Source of the DNA: CAYRIF01 sp964424205 | Lineage (GTDB): Bacteria > Bacteroidota > Bacteroidia > Cytophagales > Cyclobacteriaceae | DNA length: 8,689 nucleotides | Direction of reading: 5' to 3' | Assembly (NCBI GenBank): GCA_964424205.1 | Contig: CAYRIF010000157.1 | Coordinates: 1-8,689 of the forward strand | Shown here: one piece after another, positions 1 through 6,255 of the stretch | Numbering within the stretch: position 1 is the stretch's first letter | Layout of the letters: each line of letters starts with the position of its first letter | Made by a program: the position numbers and the translations under genes | Notes under the pieces: model-generated | The model's input: the letters and a program-made list of their open reading frames with translations, nothing else | The model's database searches: none | What the model was told of the DNA's origin: nothing

Positions 1-1004
1 ACATTGTCAACATCATCTTCGTGAACGGTCTCTACCGTTGTGTGCATGTATTTAAGTGGTAGGGAAATAAGTGCCGAAGCGACTCCCTCATTTGAATACG
101 CAAAAGCATCTGTATCCGTACCTGTCGAGCGGCTTGCCGAGGCTCTTTGAATAGCTATCTTATTCTTGTCGGCTGTTTTTATAATCATATTTAGCAGATT
201 ATTCTGCACAGCAGGCCCGTAAGTTAGTACTGGTCCATCTCCTGCTTTTTGCAGCCCATCTCTTTTTTTGTCATACATCGGTGAGGTGGTGTCATGGCAT
301 ACATCGGTGACAATGGCTACATCAGGTTTTATCCGCTGGGCAATCATCTGTGCCCCTCTCAGACCTATTTCCTCTTGCACTGCATTCACAATATACAACC
401 CAAAAGGAAGTTTAACTTTTTTCTCTTTCAGCATTCGTGCTACTTCAGCAATCATAAATCCACCCATCCTATTATCCAACGCTCTTCCCGTCCAGTACTT
501 TTTGTTCAGTTTCATCAGCTCATCTTCAAAAGTGATGACACAACCCACATGAACACCTAACTTCTCTACTTCTTTTTTTGTCGCACAGCCGCAGTCAATA
601 AAAATGTTTTTCAAAGTCGGCGCTTCTTCCTTAACCTTTCTTCTCACATGAATGGCCGGCCATCCAAAAACACCTTTCACAATTCCTTTTTCGGTATGAA
701 TATTTACTCTTTTTGAAGGTGCTATCTGATGGTCTGAACCACCATTCCTTACCACATATATATAGCCATCATCTGAGATGTAATTAACAAACCAAGCAAT
801 CTCATCAGCATGCGCCTCAATCACTACTTTGTACTTTGCTTTTGGATTTACCACCCCCACAACCGTTCCATACGTATCTGTAAAATACGCATCGATATAA
901 GGCTTCACATAATCCAACCAAATTTGCTGTCCCGAACTTTCAAAGCCCGTTGGTGAGGCGTTATTTAAGTATTTTTCTAAAAATGTTTGACTTTTTTTAT
1001 TCAT
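1..1004 (-). CDS. M42 family metallo-aminopeptidase, 3' end cut by the window edge
   Basis: Reading the minus strand from the ATG at 1004 gives 334 uninterrupted codons that run off the left edge, so the C-terminus is missing. The protein matches the M42 (glutamyl aminopeptidase/PepA/FrvX) pattern of cytosolic di-metal aminopeptidases that trim N-terminal residues from peptides. Visible landmarks in order are EAHADEI (His65, Asp67; metal ligand region), RALDNRMGG (Asp177, bridging metal ligand), VQEEIGLRGA (Glu211 general base and Glu212 ligand), TDVCHD (Asp234 ligand) and KYMHTTVE (His321 ligand). All expected ligands are present, so the enzyme should be active. M42 members are usually about 350-360 residues, so only the last few codons are probably missing. 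The start is supported because MNKKSQTFLEKYLNNASPTG aligns with the usual beginning of the family. It is divergent from the phosphatase gene, with 148 bp between their starts. Substrate preference cannot be told from sequence. Confidence 0.93.
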   Translation of the reverse strand, partial: MNKKSQTFLEKYLNNASPTGFESSGQQIWLDYVKPYIDAYFTDTYGTVVGVVNPKAKYKVVIEAHADEIAWFVNYISDDGYIYVVRNGGSDHQIAPSKRVNIHTEKGIVKGVFGWPAIHVRRKVKEEAPTLKNIFIDCGCATKKEVEKLGVHVGCVITFEDELMKLNKKYWTGRALDNRMGGFMIAEVARMLKEKKVKLPFGLYIVNAVQEEIGLRGAQMIAQRIKPDVAIVTDVCHDTTSPMYDKKRDGLQKAGDGPVLTYGPAVQNNLLNMIIKTADKNKIAIQRASASRSTGTDTDAFAYSNEGVASALISLPLKYMHTTVETVHEDDVDN

Positions 1005-1040
1005 TTTTTTCTAGTCGTTTTCTGTGTAAATTATCACCGT

Positions 1041-1048
1041 CAAATATA
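1041..1048 (-). promoter_or_regulatory. Putative -7 element (TATATTTG) of the M42 gene
   Basis: The minus strand reads TATATTTG, an exact fit to the Bacteroidota -7 consensus TAnnTTTG. Transcription would begin near 1034-1037, leaving a leader of about 30 nt. No -33 TTTG stands at the expected distance, so this rests on one short motif. The same 8 bases and flanking CAAATATAG occur in the antitoxin promoter. Confidence 0.35.
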
Positions 1049-1110
1049 GGCAAAAGAGTTGGAACTTGACTGTTTTCAGCATGGGGCATCACACATAAAA
1101 TCTAATTTAT

Positions 1111-1118
1111 TACATTTG
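1111..1118 (+). promoter_or_regulatory. Putative -7 element (TACATTTG) of the ppx gene
   Basis: TACATTTG fits the Bacteroidota TAnnTTTG consensus and lies 34 nt before the ATG at 1153. It would give a leader of about 28 nt. A matching -33 element is not evident. Confidence 0.33.
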
Positions 1119-1152
1119 CACCATATCTTTCTTTCAAAACCACCATCATTAA

Positions 1153-2076
1153 ATGAGAATTGCAACAATCGACATAGGCACCAACACTTTTCACATATTG
1201 GTAGCCAATGTGTCAAAAAGAAAGTTTGATATTCTACACAAAGAAAAGCGGTCGGTCAAAATTGGACAAGGAGGAATTTCCCAAGGCATCATTACCAAAG
1301 ATGCACAAAAACGGGCATTAGATACGCTCGCCTATTTTAAGACTGTAATAGATGAGTATGCAGTGGAACAAGTGTTTGCCACCGCCACTAGCGCTATCCG
1401 TAGCGCCAACAATGGCAAGGAACTTACCGCCAAGATAAAATCACAAACTGGCATTGAAGTACGAATCATCTCAGGTGACCTAGAAGCACAATTTATTTAT
1501 AATGCGGTGAAAAAAGCAGTGGACATAGGCAAAGAAACATCGGTTATCATGGATGTGGGTGGGGGAAGTGTAGAGTTCATCATTTGTGATGCACACCAAA
1601 TATTTTGGAAAAAGAGTTTTGAAATTGGTGGACAGCGACTTTTGGATTTGTATGATTACCATGATCCTATTTCATCTAATCAAATCACAGACCTTCAACA
1701 ATACATCGCCTCTAACCTTGAAGAATTAACCGATGCTTGCAAAAAATACCAGCCGAAAACATTGATTGGCTCCTCGGGTTCATTTGATACGTTGATAAAT
1801 ATTTACGAAGCAAAAGAAAACCTTCCACACCACGAAAAGCAAACTGAATTCTCACTGTCACTGCTTGCTTTCACCAATATCTACAATGAAATCATTGAAA
1901 AGAATCGAACCGAACGATTAAAAATGGAGGGCATGGTAGAGATGCGGGTAGATATGATTGTGGTGGCACTTGTTTTAGTGAAATTTGTGATTGACAACAA
2001 TACCTTGAGAAAAATCAAAGTCTCATCACTCTCGCTCAAAGAAGGCGTGCTTTATGATATTTTGGAGAGGATTTAA
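1153..2076 (+). CDS. Ppx/GppA family phosphatase (exopolyphosphatase-like), short single-module form
   Basis: This 307-residue protein belongs to the ASKHA-fold Ppx/GppA family, which hydrolyses terminal phosphate from polyphosphate or the 5' phosphate of pppGpp. Motifs in order are DIGTNTFHIL (residues 7-16, phosphate-1 loop), SAIRSANNG, ISGDLEAQ with Glu111 at the position of the family's catalytic glutamate, DVGGGSVEF (134-142, phosphate-2 loop), IGSSGSFDTL (from 205, the glycine-rich second nucleotide/phosphate loop) and the C-terminal ERLKMEGMVEMRVDMI segment. At about 300 residues it is the short form without the C-terminal HD-like domain of E. coli Ppx and GppA (about 500 residues), so it cannot be assigned to polyphosphate or pppGpp by length. 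The start is set by MRIATIDIGTN, typical of the family. The last 51 nt overlap the PIN toxin gene on the opposite strand, and the last 17 codons recur as an orphan copy at 2820-2870. Confidence 0.93.
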   Translation: MRIATIDIGTNTFHILVANVSKRKFDILHKEKRSVKIGQGGISQGIITKDAQKRALDTLAYFKTVIDEYAVEQVFATATSAIRSANNGKELTAKIKSQTGIEVRIISGDLEAQFIYNAVKKAVDIGKETSVIMDVGGGSVEFIICDAHQIFWKKSFEIGGQRLLDLYDYHDPISSNQITDLQQYIASNLEELTDACKKYQPKTLIGSSGSFDTLINIYEAKENLPHHEKQTEFSLSLLAFTNIYNEIIEKNRTERLKMEGMVEMRVDMIVVALVLVKFVIDNNTLRKIKVSSLSLKEGVLYDILERI

Positions 2077-2081
2077 AGTTT
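2026..2081 (+). repeat. Direct repeat, left copy (native 3' end of ppx)
   Basis: These 56 bases cover the last 17 codons of the phosphatase gene with its TAA, plus 5 nt beyond it. They recur at 2820-2875 in the same orientation, offset 794, with 50 of 56 bases identical. Differences fall at 2031, 2034, 2046 (all third codon positions, silent) and 2069-2071 (Arg-Ile to Lys-Leu). Similarity stops at both ends of this block. The two copies bracket the toxin-antitoxin module. Confidence 0.9.
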
Positions 2082-2511
2082 TTCTCTTATCTCTCTCTCT
2101 GTGCGTATCAAAAATCCATTCGACGCCTTTTCTATCCAGTCCCTTGATAAGTTTTTTATCACCCGTCCATAATGGCGATTCTAATTCAAGACTCAGTGCA
2201 ATAAATGGCGCATCAAATTCATCTACATCTTTAGTTAGAGTTATAGCCTCTTGCCAGTTATCACTGCTAATTTGTTCTAAATCAATTAAACTAATTTTCT
2301 TAAGGGGCATTCTTTTCAAAAAGCGAATATCCTTCTCTGTAAACCCAGAAATATTTACTAATTTTTTATGATGGCGATCCAGTTCTTCTACAATACTTGA
2401 TGGGGAATAAAATTCAAATACATCAGATGAATTCAATAATATATCGCTGATGCTCCCACTATGGTTTAAAATTCCACTGAAAACAATATTGGTATCAACT
2501 ACTACATTCAC
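2026..2511 (-). CDS. PIN-domain toxin of a type II toxin-antitoxin module
   Basis: This is a PIN-fold Mg-dependent ribonuclease of the VapC-like group; such toxins cleave RNA when the cognate antitoxin is lost. Numbered from the GTG at 2511, the PIN acidic residues are Asp6 (VVVDTN), Glu42/Glu43 (SIVEEL), Asp100 (EFDAPFIAL) and Asp118 (WTGDKKL), so the active site looks complete. I chose GTG 2511 because it overlaps the antitoxin stop as GTGA, a classic coupling arrangement, and makes the protein begin MNVVVDTN, as PIN proteins usually do. An in-frame GTG at 2541 would add ten residues (171 in all) and overlap the antitoxin by 34 nt. There is no clear Shine-Dalgarno for either. The last 15 or so residues (from about NPLQNIIKHAFFERE) are encoded antisense to the phosphatase 3' end and lie beyond the expected end of the PIN fold, so the tail may have been acquired at the insertion junction. 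The target RNA cannot be told. Confidence 0.85.
   Translation of the reverse strand: MNVVVDTNIVFSGILNHSGSISDILLNSSDVFEFYSPSSIVEELDRHHKKLVNISGFTEKDIRFLKRMPLKKISLIDLEQISSDNWQEAITLTKDVDEFDAPFIALSLELESPLWTGDKKLIKGLDRKGVEWIFDTHRERDKRKTLNPLQNIIKHAFFERE
2091..2100. repeat. Short (CT)5 dinucleotide tract in the toxin 3' region
   Basis: Five CT units stand within a longer pyrimidine run (2081-2100). On the minus strand this encodes the RERDKR stretch just after the PIN core. It lies exactly where the phosphatase-derived sequence ends and the module begins. The tract is too short to expect frequent slippage. Confidence 0.5.
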
Positions 2512-2711
2512 TTTAGGAAACGACTTTTGTTTTTTGCCCACCAGGTTGATTTAGAGTCAGTTGCTAACGTATTTATTTCCTCCGCTGATGCCTTGCTTTT
2601 AGAAGCAATCTCTCTAAATTTAATGTAATCTAATATACGTTGCAATCCTATCAAATCTGTCTCTGCAGATACTCTTATTAGAATTTCATCATTTGTTCTT
2701 TCAATGCGCAT
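2508..2711 (-). CDS. Small antitoxin-like protein paired with the PIN toxin
   Basis: A 67-residue protein sits directly upstream of, and translationally coupled to, the PIN toxin, the usual place for the antitoxin. It begins with a predicted beta strand (DEILIRVS), followed by a helical stretch (LIGLQRILDYIKFREIASKSKA) and a C-terminal tail ending in STWWAKNKSRFL. A tail of this type, with tryptophans and basic residues, is something I associate with small antitoxins next to PIN proteins in Bacteroidota; in antitoxins the C-terminal part normally wraps the toxin. I do not recognise a named DNA-binding fold such as ribbon-helix-helix, AbrB or Phd. An in-frame stop lies two codons before the ATG at 2711, so no upstream start is available. 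By analogy it should neutralise the toxin and may repress its own operon; both are inference from position. Confidence 0.75.
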   Translation of the reverse strand: MRIERTNDEILIRVSAETDLIGLQRILDYIKFREIASKSKASAEEINTLATDSKSTWWAKNKSRFLK

Positions 2712-2715
2712 ATTT

Positions 2716-2723
2716 CAAATATA
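2716..2723 (-). promoter_or_regulatory. Putative -7 element of the antitoxin-toxin operon
   Basis: The minus strand reads TATATTTG, an exact TAnnTTTG match, ending only 4 nt before the antitoxin ATG. If it is the real -7 box, transcription would start within a few bases of the ATG and the message would be leaderless or nearly so. The flanking sequence CAAATATAG is shared with the M42 promoter. No -33 element is evident. Confidence 0.4.
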
Positions 2724-2774
2724 GCCAATTTCACCCATTATTCGATGCTATTAGTGCTTAAAATGAGCATTTCC

Positions 2775-2801
2775 CTTCACTTTTTAGTATTTTTGGAGAG
2801 G
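2775..2801 (+). repeat. Possible third, internally deleted fragment of the ppx 3' end
   Basis: The sequence starts with TTCACTTT, as at 2819-2826 in the orphan ppx copy, and ends with TTTTGGAGAGG, identical to 2060-2070 in the native ppx end. The middle of the repeat is missing. In the ppx reading phase it gives FLER followed directly by TAG. The match is short, so chance is possible. Confidence 0.3.
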
Positions 2802-2819
2802 TAGTGATGATGGCTCTAT

Positions 2820-2870
2820 TCACTTTCACTCAAAGAAGGTGTGCTTTATGATATTTTGGAGAAACTTTAA
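2820..2870 (+). pseudogene. Orphan 3'-terminal remnant of a ppx gene
   Basis: Read in phase, these bases encode SLSLKEGVLYDILEKL and a TAA stop, against SLSLKEGVLYDILERI at residues 292-307 of the intact phosphatase. Similarity continues 5 nt beyond the stop, to 2875. The rest of the gene is absent: an in-frame TGA stands at 2808-2810 and nothing ppx-like is seen upstream except a short doubtful fragment. Three of six differences are silent third-position changes and the others give conservative replacements, so the two copies diverged while both were still coding. It is therefore a leftover end of a diverged ppx gene or allele, not a recent slippage copy. Confidence 0.85.
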
Positions 2871-2906
2871 AGTTTAATTATGTCCTCATTTTTTATCAAA
2901 TATTCA

Positions 2907-2914
2907 TAATTTTG
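2907..2914 (+). promoter_or_regulatory. Putative -7 element (TAATTTTG) of the dehydrogenase gene
   Basis: TAATTTTG fits TAnnTTTG and lies 28 nt before the ATG at 2943, predicting a leader of about 22-25 nt. The region is very AT-rich, which raises the chance of a random match, and no -33 TTTG is seen at the right distance. Confidence 0.35.
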
Positions 2915-2942
2915 TCCTTGCCATTTTGAAGTAATAAATAAC

Positions 2943-4013
2943 ATGACCTACAAATACCAACAACTCCGAAATTTTTCCAAAAACGTATTTCTAAAAATGG
3001 GTTGCCCAGAAAAGGATGCTGAATTGGCGTCAGCAGTATTGGTGTCCGCAGACATTAGAGGCGTGGACTCCCATGGCGTGGCACGGCTCATCGGTTATGT
3101 GCGCCTGTGGGAAAATGATAGAATCAATCCGACACCCAACATAAAAATAGTGCATGAAACACCCAGCACGGCAGTAGTAGACGGCGACAGAGGCTTGGGA
3201 TTAGTCGTCGCACCCAAAGCAATGGAAATAGCCATCGAAAAAGCCAAGCATGTGGGTACTGGTTGGGTTTCTGTGAAAAATTCTAATCACTATGGTATTG
3301 CGGGTTATCACTCGATGATGGCGCTAGCGCATGATATGATTGGCATGTCCATGACCAATGCTAGCCCGCTAGTTTCTCCTACTTTTTCTACCGAAAGGTT
3401 ATTGGGTACCAATCCAATAGCCGTGGCAATCCCTGCTGGGGAAGAGCCGGCATTTGTGGCTGATTTTGCGACCACCACAGTAGCTAACGGCAAGCTAGAA
3501 ATATTAAGAAGAAAAGAGGAATCCGCACCAGAAGGCTGGGTGCAAGATGCTAAAGGTGGCGTTTCTACCAACCCAGGTGAACTAAAAAATGGAGGGGCTT
3601 TACTCCCACTTGGTGGCGATCGAGCACATGGCAGTCACAAGGGGTATTGCCTAGGCAGTATTGTTGATATATTTTCGGCCGTGTTATCAGGGGCCAATTA
3701 CGGCCCGTGGGTACCTCCATTTGTGAGTTTTTTACCCATGCCTGAAAATCCGGTGGGCGAGGGAATTGGACATTTTTTTGGCGCCATGCGTATAGATGCT
3801 TTCCGTCCAGCGGCAGATTTTAAATCACATATGGACAATTGGATCAGACGATTTAAAGATGCCGAAACAGTAGCAGGGCAACCGAAAGTTTACGTGCCAG
3901 GCGACCCTGAGAGAGAAATCACCGCCATTAGAATGAAGGAGGGCATTGATCTCCTGCAACCTGTGGTGAACGACCTAAAATCTGTTGCTGATAAATTTGG
4001 GTTGGCGTTCTGA
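2943..4013 (+). CDS. Ldh-family (malate/L-lactate-type) NAD(P)-dependent 2-hydroxyacid dehydrogenase
   Basis: The 356-residue protein belongs to the Ldh_2/YlbC-AllD-ComC family, a fold unrelated to classical lactate and malate dehydrogenases, whose members oxidise L-2-hydroxyacids such as malate, lactate, ureidoglycolate or sulfolactate with NAD(P). Landmarks are ADIRGVDSHGVARL (residues 36-49, His44 and Arg48 in the substrate site), VDGDRGLGLVVAPKAM (79-94), KNSNHYGIAGY (112-122, with His116 as the family's catalytic histidine), LLGTNPIAVAIPA, DFATTTVANGK and AHGSHKGYCL (228-237). The length is normal and the protein is complete. The start is supported by the family-typical N-terminus and by the absence of a Shine-Dalgarno sequence, as in neighbouring genes. 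It stands alone on the plus strand, behind the ppx remnant and convergent with the peptidase gene, so its exact substrate cannot be inferred from its neighbours. Confidence 0.93.
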   Translation: MTYKYQQLRNFSKNVFLKMGCPEKDAELASAVLVSADIRGVDSHGVARLIGYVRLWENDRINPTPNIKIVHETPSTAVVDGDRGLGLVVAPKAMEIAIEKAKHVGTGWVSVKNSNHYGIAGYHSMMALAHDMIGMSMTNASPLVSPTFSTERLLGTNPIAVAIPAGEEPAFVADFATTTVANGKLEILRRKEESAPEGWVQDAKGGVSTNPGELKNGGALLPLGGDRAHGSHKGYCLGSIVDIFSAVLSGANYGPWVPPFVSFLPMPENPVGEGIGHFFGAMRIDAFRPAADFKSHMDNWIRRFKDAETVAGQPKVYVPGDPEREITAIRMKEGIDLLQPVVNDLKSVADKFGLAF

Positions 4014-4119
4014 GACAGTCAAATTTCCCCAGTTGCATGTCCTTCTTCACCATCTCCTAAAAGGAACTAAGCTGCTATTTCCAATATACCGAGTCTATAC
4101 GAATGCAAAGGATTCCGCA
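4014..4119. other. Convergent intergenic spacer after the dehydrogenase and peptidase genes
   Basis: This 106 bp spacer lies between two convergent stop codons. A terminator serving both would be expected, but the only inverted repeat I see is TCCTAAAAGGA (4 bp stem) without a following T run, which is too weak to call. No small gene is supported here. Confidence 0.4.
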
Positions 4120-6255
4120 CTACTCAAACCCCTTCTTCTTCAGCAAAGGTTCAATCTGAGGCGCTCTTCCCAAAAATTCCTCATACAATTCCATGCCAGA
4201 TTTTGAGCCACCACTGCTTAACATACGTCTATATTTTTTGGCTAAAACGGAATCAAAGATATTGCCCGTTTTTTTAAACTCGTTAAACGTATCGGCATCC
4301 AATACTTCACTCCATAAATAACTGTAATACCCAGCAGAATATCCGCCAGAAAAAATATGTGAATAGTAAGTACTTCTATATCTAGGCAATATTTCGTCAA
4401 TTAAACCAATTTTCTGCATGGCCTTTTGCTCGAATTTGCGCACATCAATGGCTGGGTTTTCTATTGTCATGGTATGCCAGTTCATATCTAAGTAAGCCGC
4501 CGCCATGTATTCCACAGTTCTAAAACCTTCATTAAAACTATTGGCCTCGTTCATCTTTTTAATCATTGCCGCAGGAATTAGCGCACCAGTTTTATAATGC
4601 TTGGCATATAACGCCAATACTTCTGGCTCACTCATCCAGTTTTCCATTACTTGCGATGGAAACTCCACAAAATCACGTGGCACATTGGTACCGGATAATA
4701 CACCGTATTTTACATTTGAAAATAAACCATGTAAGGCGTGACCAAATTCATGGAATAAGGTTTGTGCCTCTCCAAAAGATAACAATGAGGGCGTATCTTC
4801 TGTGGGGGCAGGGAAATTAAAATTATTAGTGACTATAGGGGTTACAAATTTACCCACATTTGACTGAGGACGCAATTCATTCATCCACGCACCTCCTCGT
4901 TTACTATCCCGGGCAAAGAAATCCATATAAATAACTCCCAAATGTTTTCCGTCCGCTTCTAATACTTCAAAAACTTGTTGGTCTTTATGCCACTTCTGTG
5001 CATGAGGCATGGGCTTAAAGGTCAAGCCAAACAATTTATTTGCCAACTTAAAAACACCCTCTCTGACCGCCGTAAATTCAAAATATGGCCTCGTCTCATC
5101 CTCATTAAAATTATAGCGCTTGGCACGAACTTTTTCTACATAATACCGCCAATCACTTCCTCTAAATTTACCCGCTACACCTTCTTTTTTCATCATAGCT
5201 GCCAAAGCATTCCGTTCCGTTTTTGCCATATTCAAAGCAGCAGGCCATAACTTATCCATCAGATTATATACCGCTTTTGGCGTTTCTGCCATGGCATCGG
5301 AAAGTACATAGTCCGCATAGGTTTCAAAACCAAGCAGCTTTGCTTTTTCTATTCTCAAATTTACCATTTCTAACAAAGTAGCTTTATTATCATGGTCGTT
5401 GTCATTGTCTCCACGCAACGCATATCCCTGAAAAATATTTTCTCTAAAATCTCTATTTGGAGAGGTCTGTAAAAAGGGATTAATACTCGGACGTTGCAAC
5501 GTGAATGACCAACCCGAATCATGCCCTCTTTTCTTGGCTTCTTCTGCAGCTCCTGCCACTAAACTGGCAGAAAGATTTCCTAAATCCTTTTCATCGGTCA
5601 CATGCAATTCATAAGCATTGGTCTCCGCTAGTAAATTATCGCCGAATGTAGTAGATAGTTCAGATAATCTCTTGTTAATGGCCTTCAACCTTTCCTTTTT
5701 CTCGCCCTTGAGATTCACTCCTGCTCGGACATATTGTTTGTACATTTCTGTCAAAAGACGCATTTCTTCAGCACTTAAATCCAAATTGTCTTTATCGTCA
5801 TACACCTTTTTTATTCTTTTAAACAGTGCTGCATTTAATGCTATCTCGTCTTGATGCACCGTGAGGTCAGGAGCAATCACCTTTCGCGCTGCTTTTAAAA
5901 CATCATCGGTATTCGCCTCACTGACCGCAAAAAATACATTGGTAATACGATTTAGTGCTTCTCCAGAGGTCGTCAACGCTTGAACTGTATTTAAGAAGGT
6001 CGCACTATCGGGGTTGTTAATGATGGCATCAATTTCTTGCTCATGCATTTTTACTGCTTCTTTAAAAGCGGGTAAATAATCTTCACTTTTAATTATATCA
6101 AATGGTGGCATACCAAAAGGGGTATCCCATGCTGCCAATAATGGGTTTTCACTATTCATCGTTGTTTCTGGTGTTTCTTTTGTGTTTTCTGGTGTGTTCT
6201 TGCAGGCTCCAAATGATAAAAGACCTACAAATAGCAATAGCGATAATTTTTTCAT
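4120..6255 (-). CDS. dcp: M3 family peptidyl-dipeptidase (Dcp-like), predicted lipoprotein
   Basis: A 711-residue zinc metallopeptidase of family M3 that removes dipeptides from the C-terminus of short peptides. The zinc site is HEFGH (His502, Glu503, His506) with the third ligand Glu531 in VPRDFVEFPSQ, and the substrate-binding segment YYSHIFSGGYSAGYYSYLW lies around residues 630-648. The C-terminus (GGSKSGMELYEEFLGRAPQIEPLLKKKG, given in outline) is typical of Dcp. I place the start at the ATG at 6255, because MKKLSLLLFVGLLSFGAC is a lipoprotein signal peptide with the lipidated cysteine at position 18; the in-frame ATG at 6303 would put 16 unhelpful residues before it. The mature protein should therefore be anchored in an envelope membrane, whereas E. 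coli Dcp is mostly cytoplasmic. The Thr/Glu/Asn-rich stretch after the cysteine is a flexible linker. It follows the deoxyhypusine synthase-like gene by 48 nt on the same strand and may be read from the same message. Confidence 0.94.
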   Translation of the reverse strand: MKKLSLLLFVGLLSFGACKNTPENTKETPETTMNSENPLLAAWDTPFGMPPFDIIKSEDYLPAFKEAVKMHEQEIDAIINNPDSATFLNTVQALTTSGEALNRITNVFFAVSEANTDDVLKAARKVIAPDLTVHQDEIALNAALFKRIKKVYDDKDNLDLSAEEMRLLTEMYKQYVRAGVNLKGEKKERLKAINKRLSELSTTFGDNLLAETNAYELHVTDEKDLGNLSASLVAGAAEEAKKRGHDSGWSFTLQRPSINPFLQTSPNRDFRENIFQGYALRGDNDNDHDNKATLLEMVNLRIEKAKLLGFETYADYVLSDAMAETPKAVYNLMDKLWPAALNMAKTERNALAAMMKKEGVAGKFRGSDWRYYVEKVRAKRYNFNEDETRPYFEFTAVREGVFKLANKLFGLTFKPMPHAQKWHKDQQVFEVLEADGKHLGVIYMDFFARDSKRGGAWMNELRPQSNVGKFVTPIVTNNFNFPAPTEDTPSLLSFGEAQTLFHEFGHALHGLFSNVKYGVLSGTNVPRDFVEFPSQVMENWMSEPEVLALYAKHYKTGALIPAAMIKKMNEANSFNEGFRTVEYMAAAYLDMNWHTMTIENPAIDVRKFEQKAMQKIGLIDEILPRYRSTYYSHIFSGGYSAGYYSYLWSEVLDADTFNEFKKTGNIFDSVLAKKYRRMLSSGGSKSGMELYEEFLGRAPQIEPLLKKKGFE

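Larger units (their letters stand above)
1005..1152. promoter_or_regulatory. Divergent intergenic region between the M42 and Ppx genes
   Basis: This 148 bp spacer separates two divergently oriented starts and should hold both promoters. Each direction carries a TAnnTTTG match of the Bacteroidota -7 type about 35-45 nt from the start codon (listed separately). No convincing -33 TTTG element is seen at the expected spacing for either, and neither start codon has a clear Shine-Dalgarno sequence. I see no operator-like palindrome or small gene. Confidence 0.55.
2712..2942. other. Intergenic scar between the toxin-antitoxin module and the dehydrogenase gene
   Basis: This 231 bp stretch holds the antitoxin promoter at its left end, a possible degenerate ppx fragment (2775-2801), the clear orphan ppx 3' end (2820-2870) and a probable promoter for the dehydrogenase (2907-2914). 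I see no intact gene in it. It reads as remnant DNA left by a rearrangement rather than as a normal regulatory spacer. Confidence 0.6.

Noticed and set aside
268..560. Two overlapping plus-strand open frames (88 and 94 codons)
   Set aside because: They lie antisense to the well-supported M42 coding sequence, overlap each other in different frames and show no recognisable protein features.
2091..2100. (CT)5 tract as a phase-variation switch for the toxin
   Set aside because: Five units are too few for frequent slippage, and a shift would alter only residues beyond the PIN core.
2054..2371. Plus-strand open frame of 105 codons
   Set aside because: It starts inside the ppx end and runs antisense to the PIN toxin, whose acidic active-site residues are all present. 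The serine- and leucine-rich product looks like a frame shadow.
2712..2942. CRISPR, tRNA or attachment-site tRNA end next to the toxin-antitoxin module
   Set aside because: No cloverleaf-like sequence, spaced repeats or integrase gene is seen; the only repeated sequence is the ppx gene end.
4053..4063. Small inverted repeat TCCTAAAAGGA as a terminator
   Set aside because: The stem is only four base pairs with no T run after it on either strand.
3985..4206. Plus-strand frame across the end of the dehydrogenase and into the peptidase C-terminus
   Set aside because: It overlaps two confident genes in other frames and has no start signal or recognisable content.
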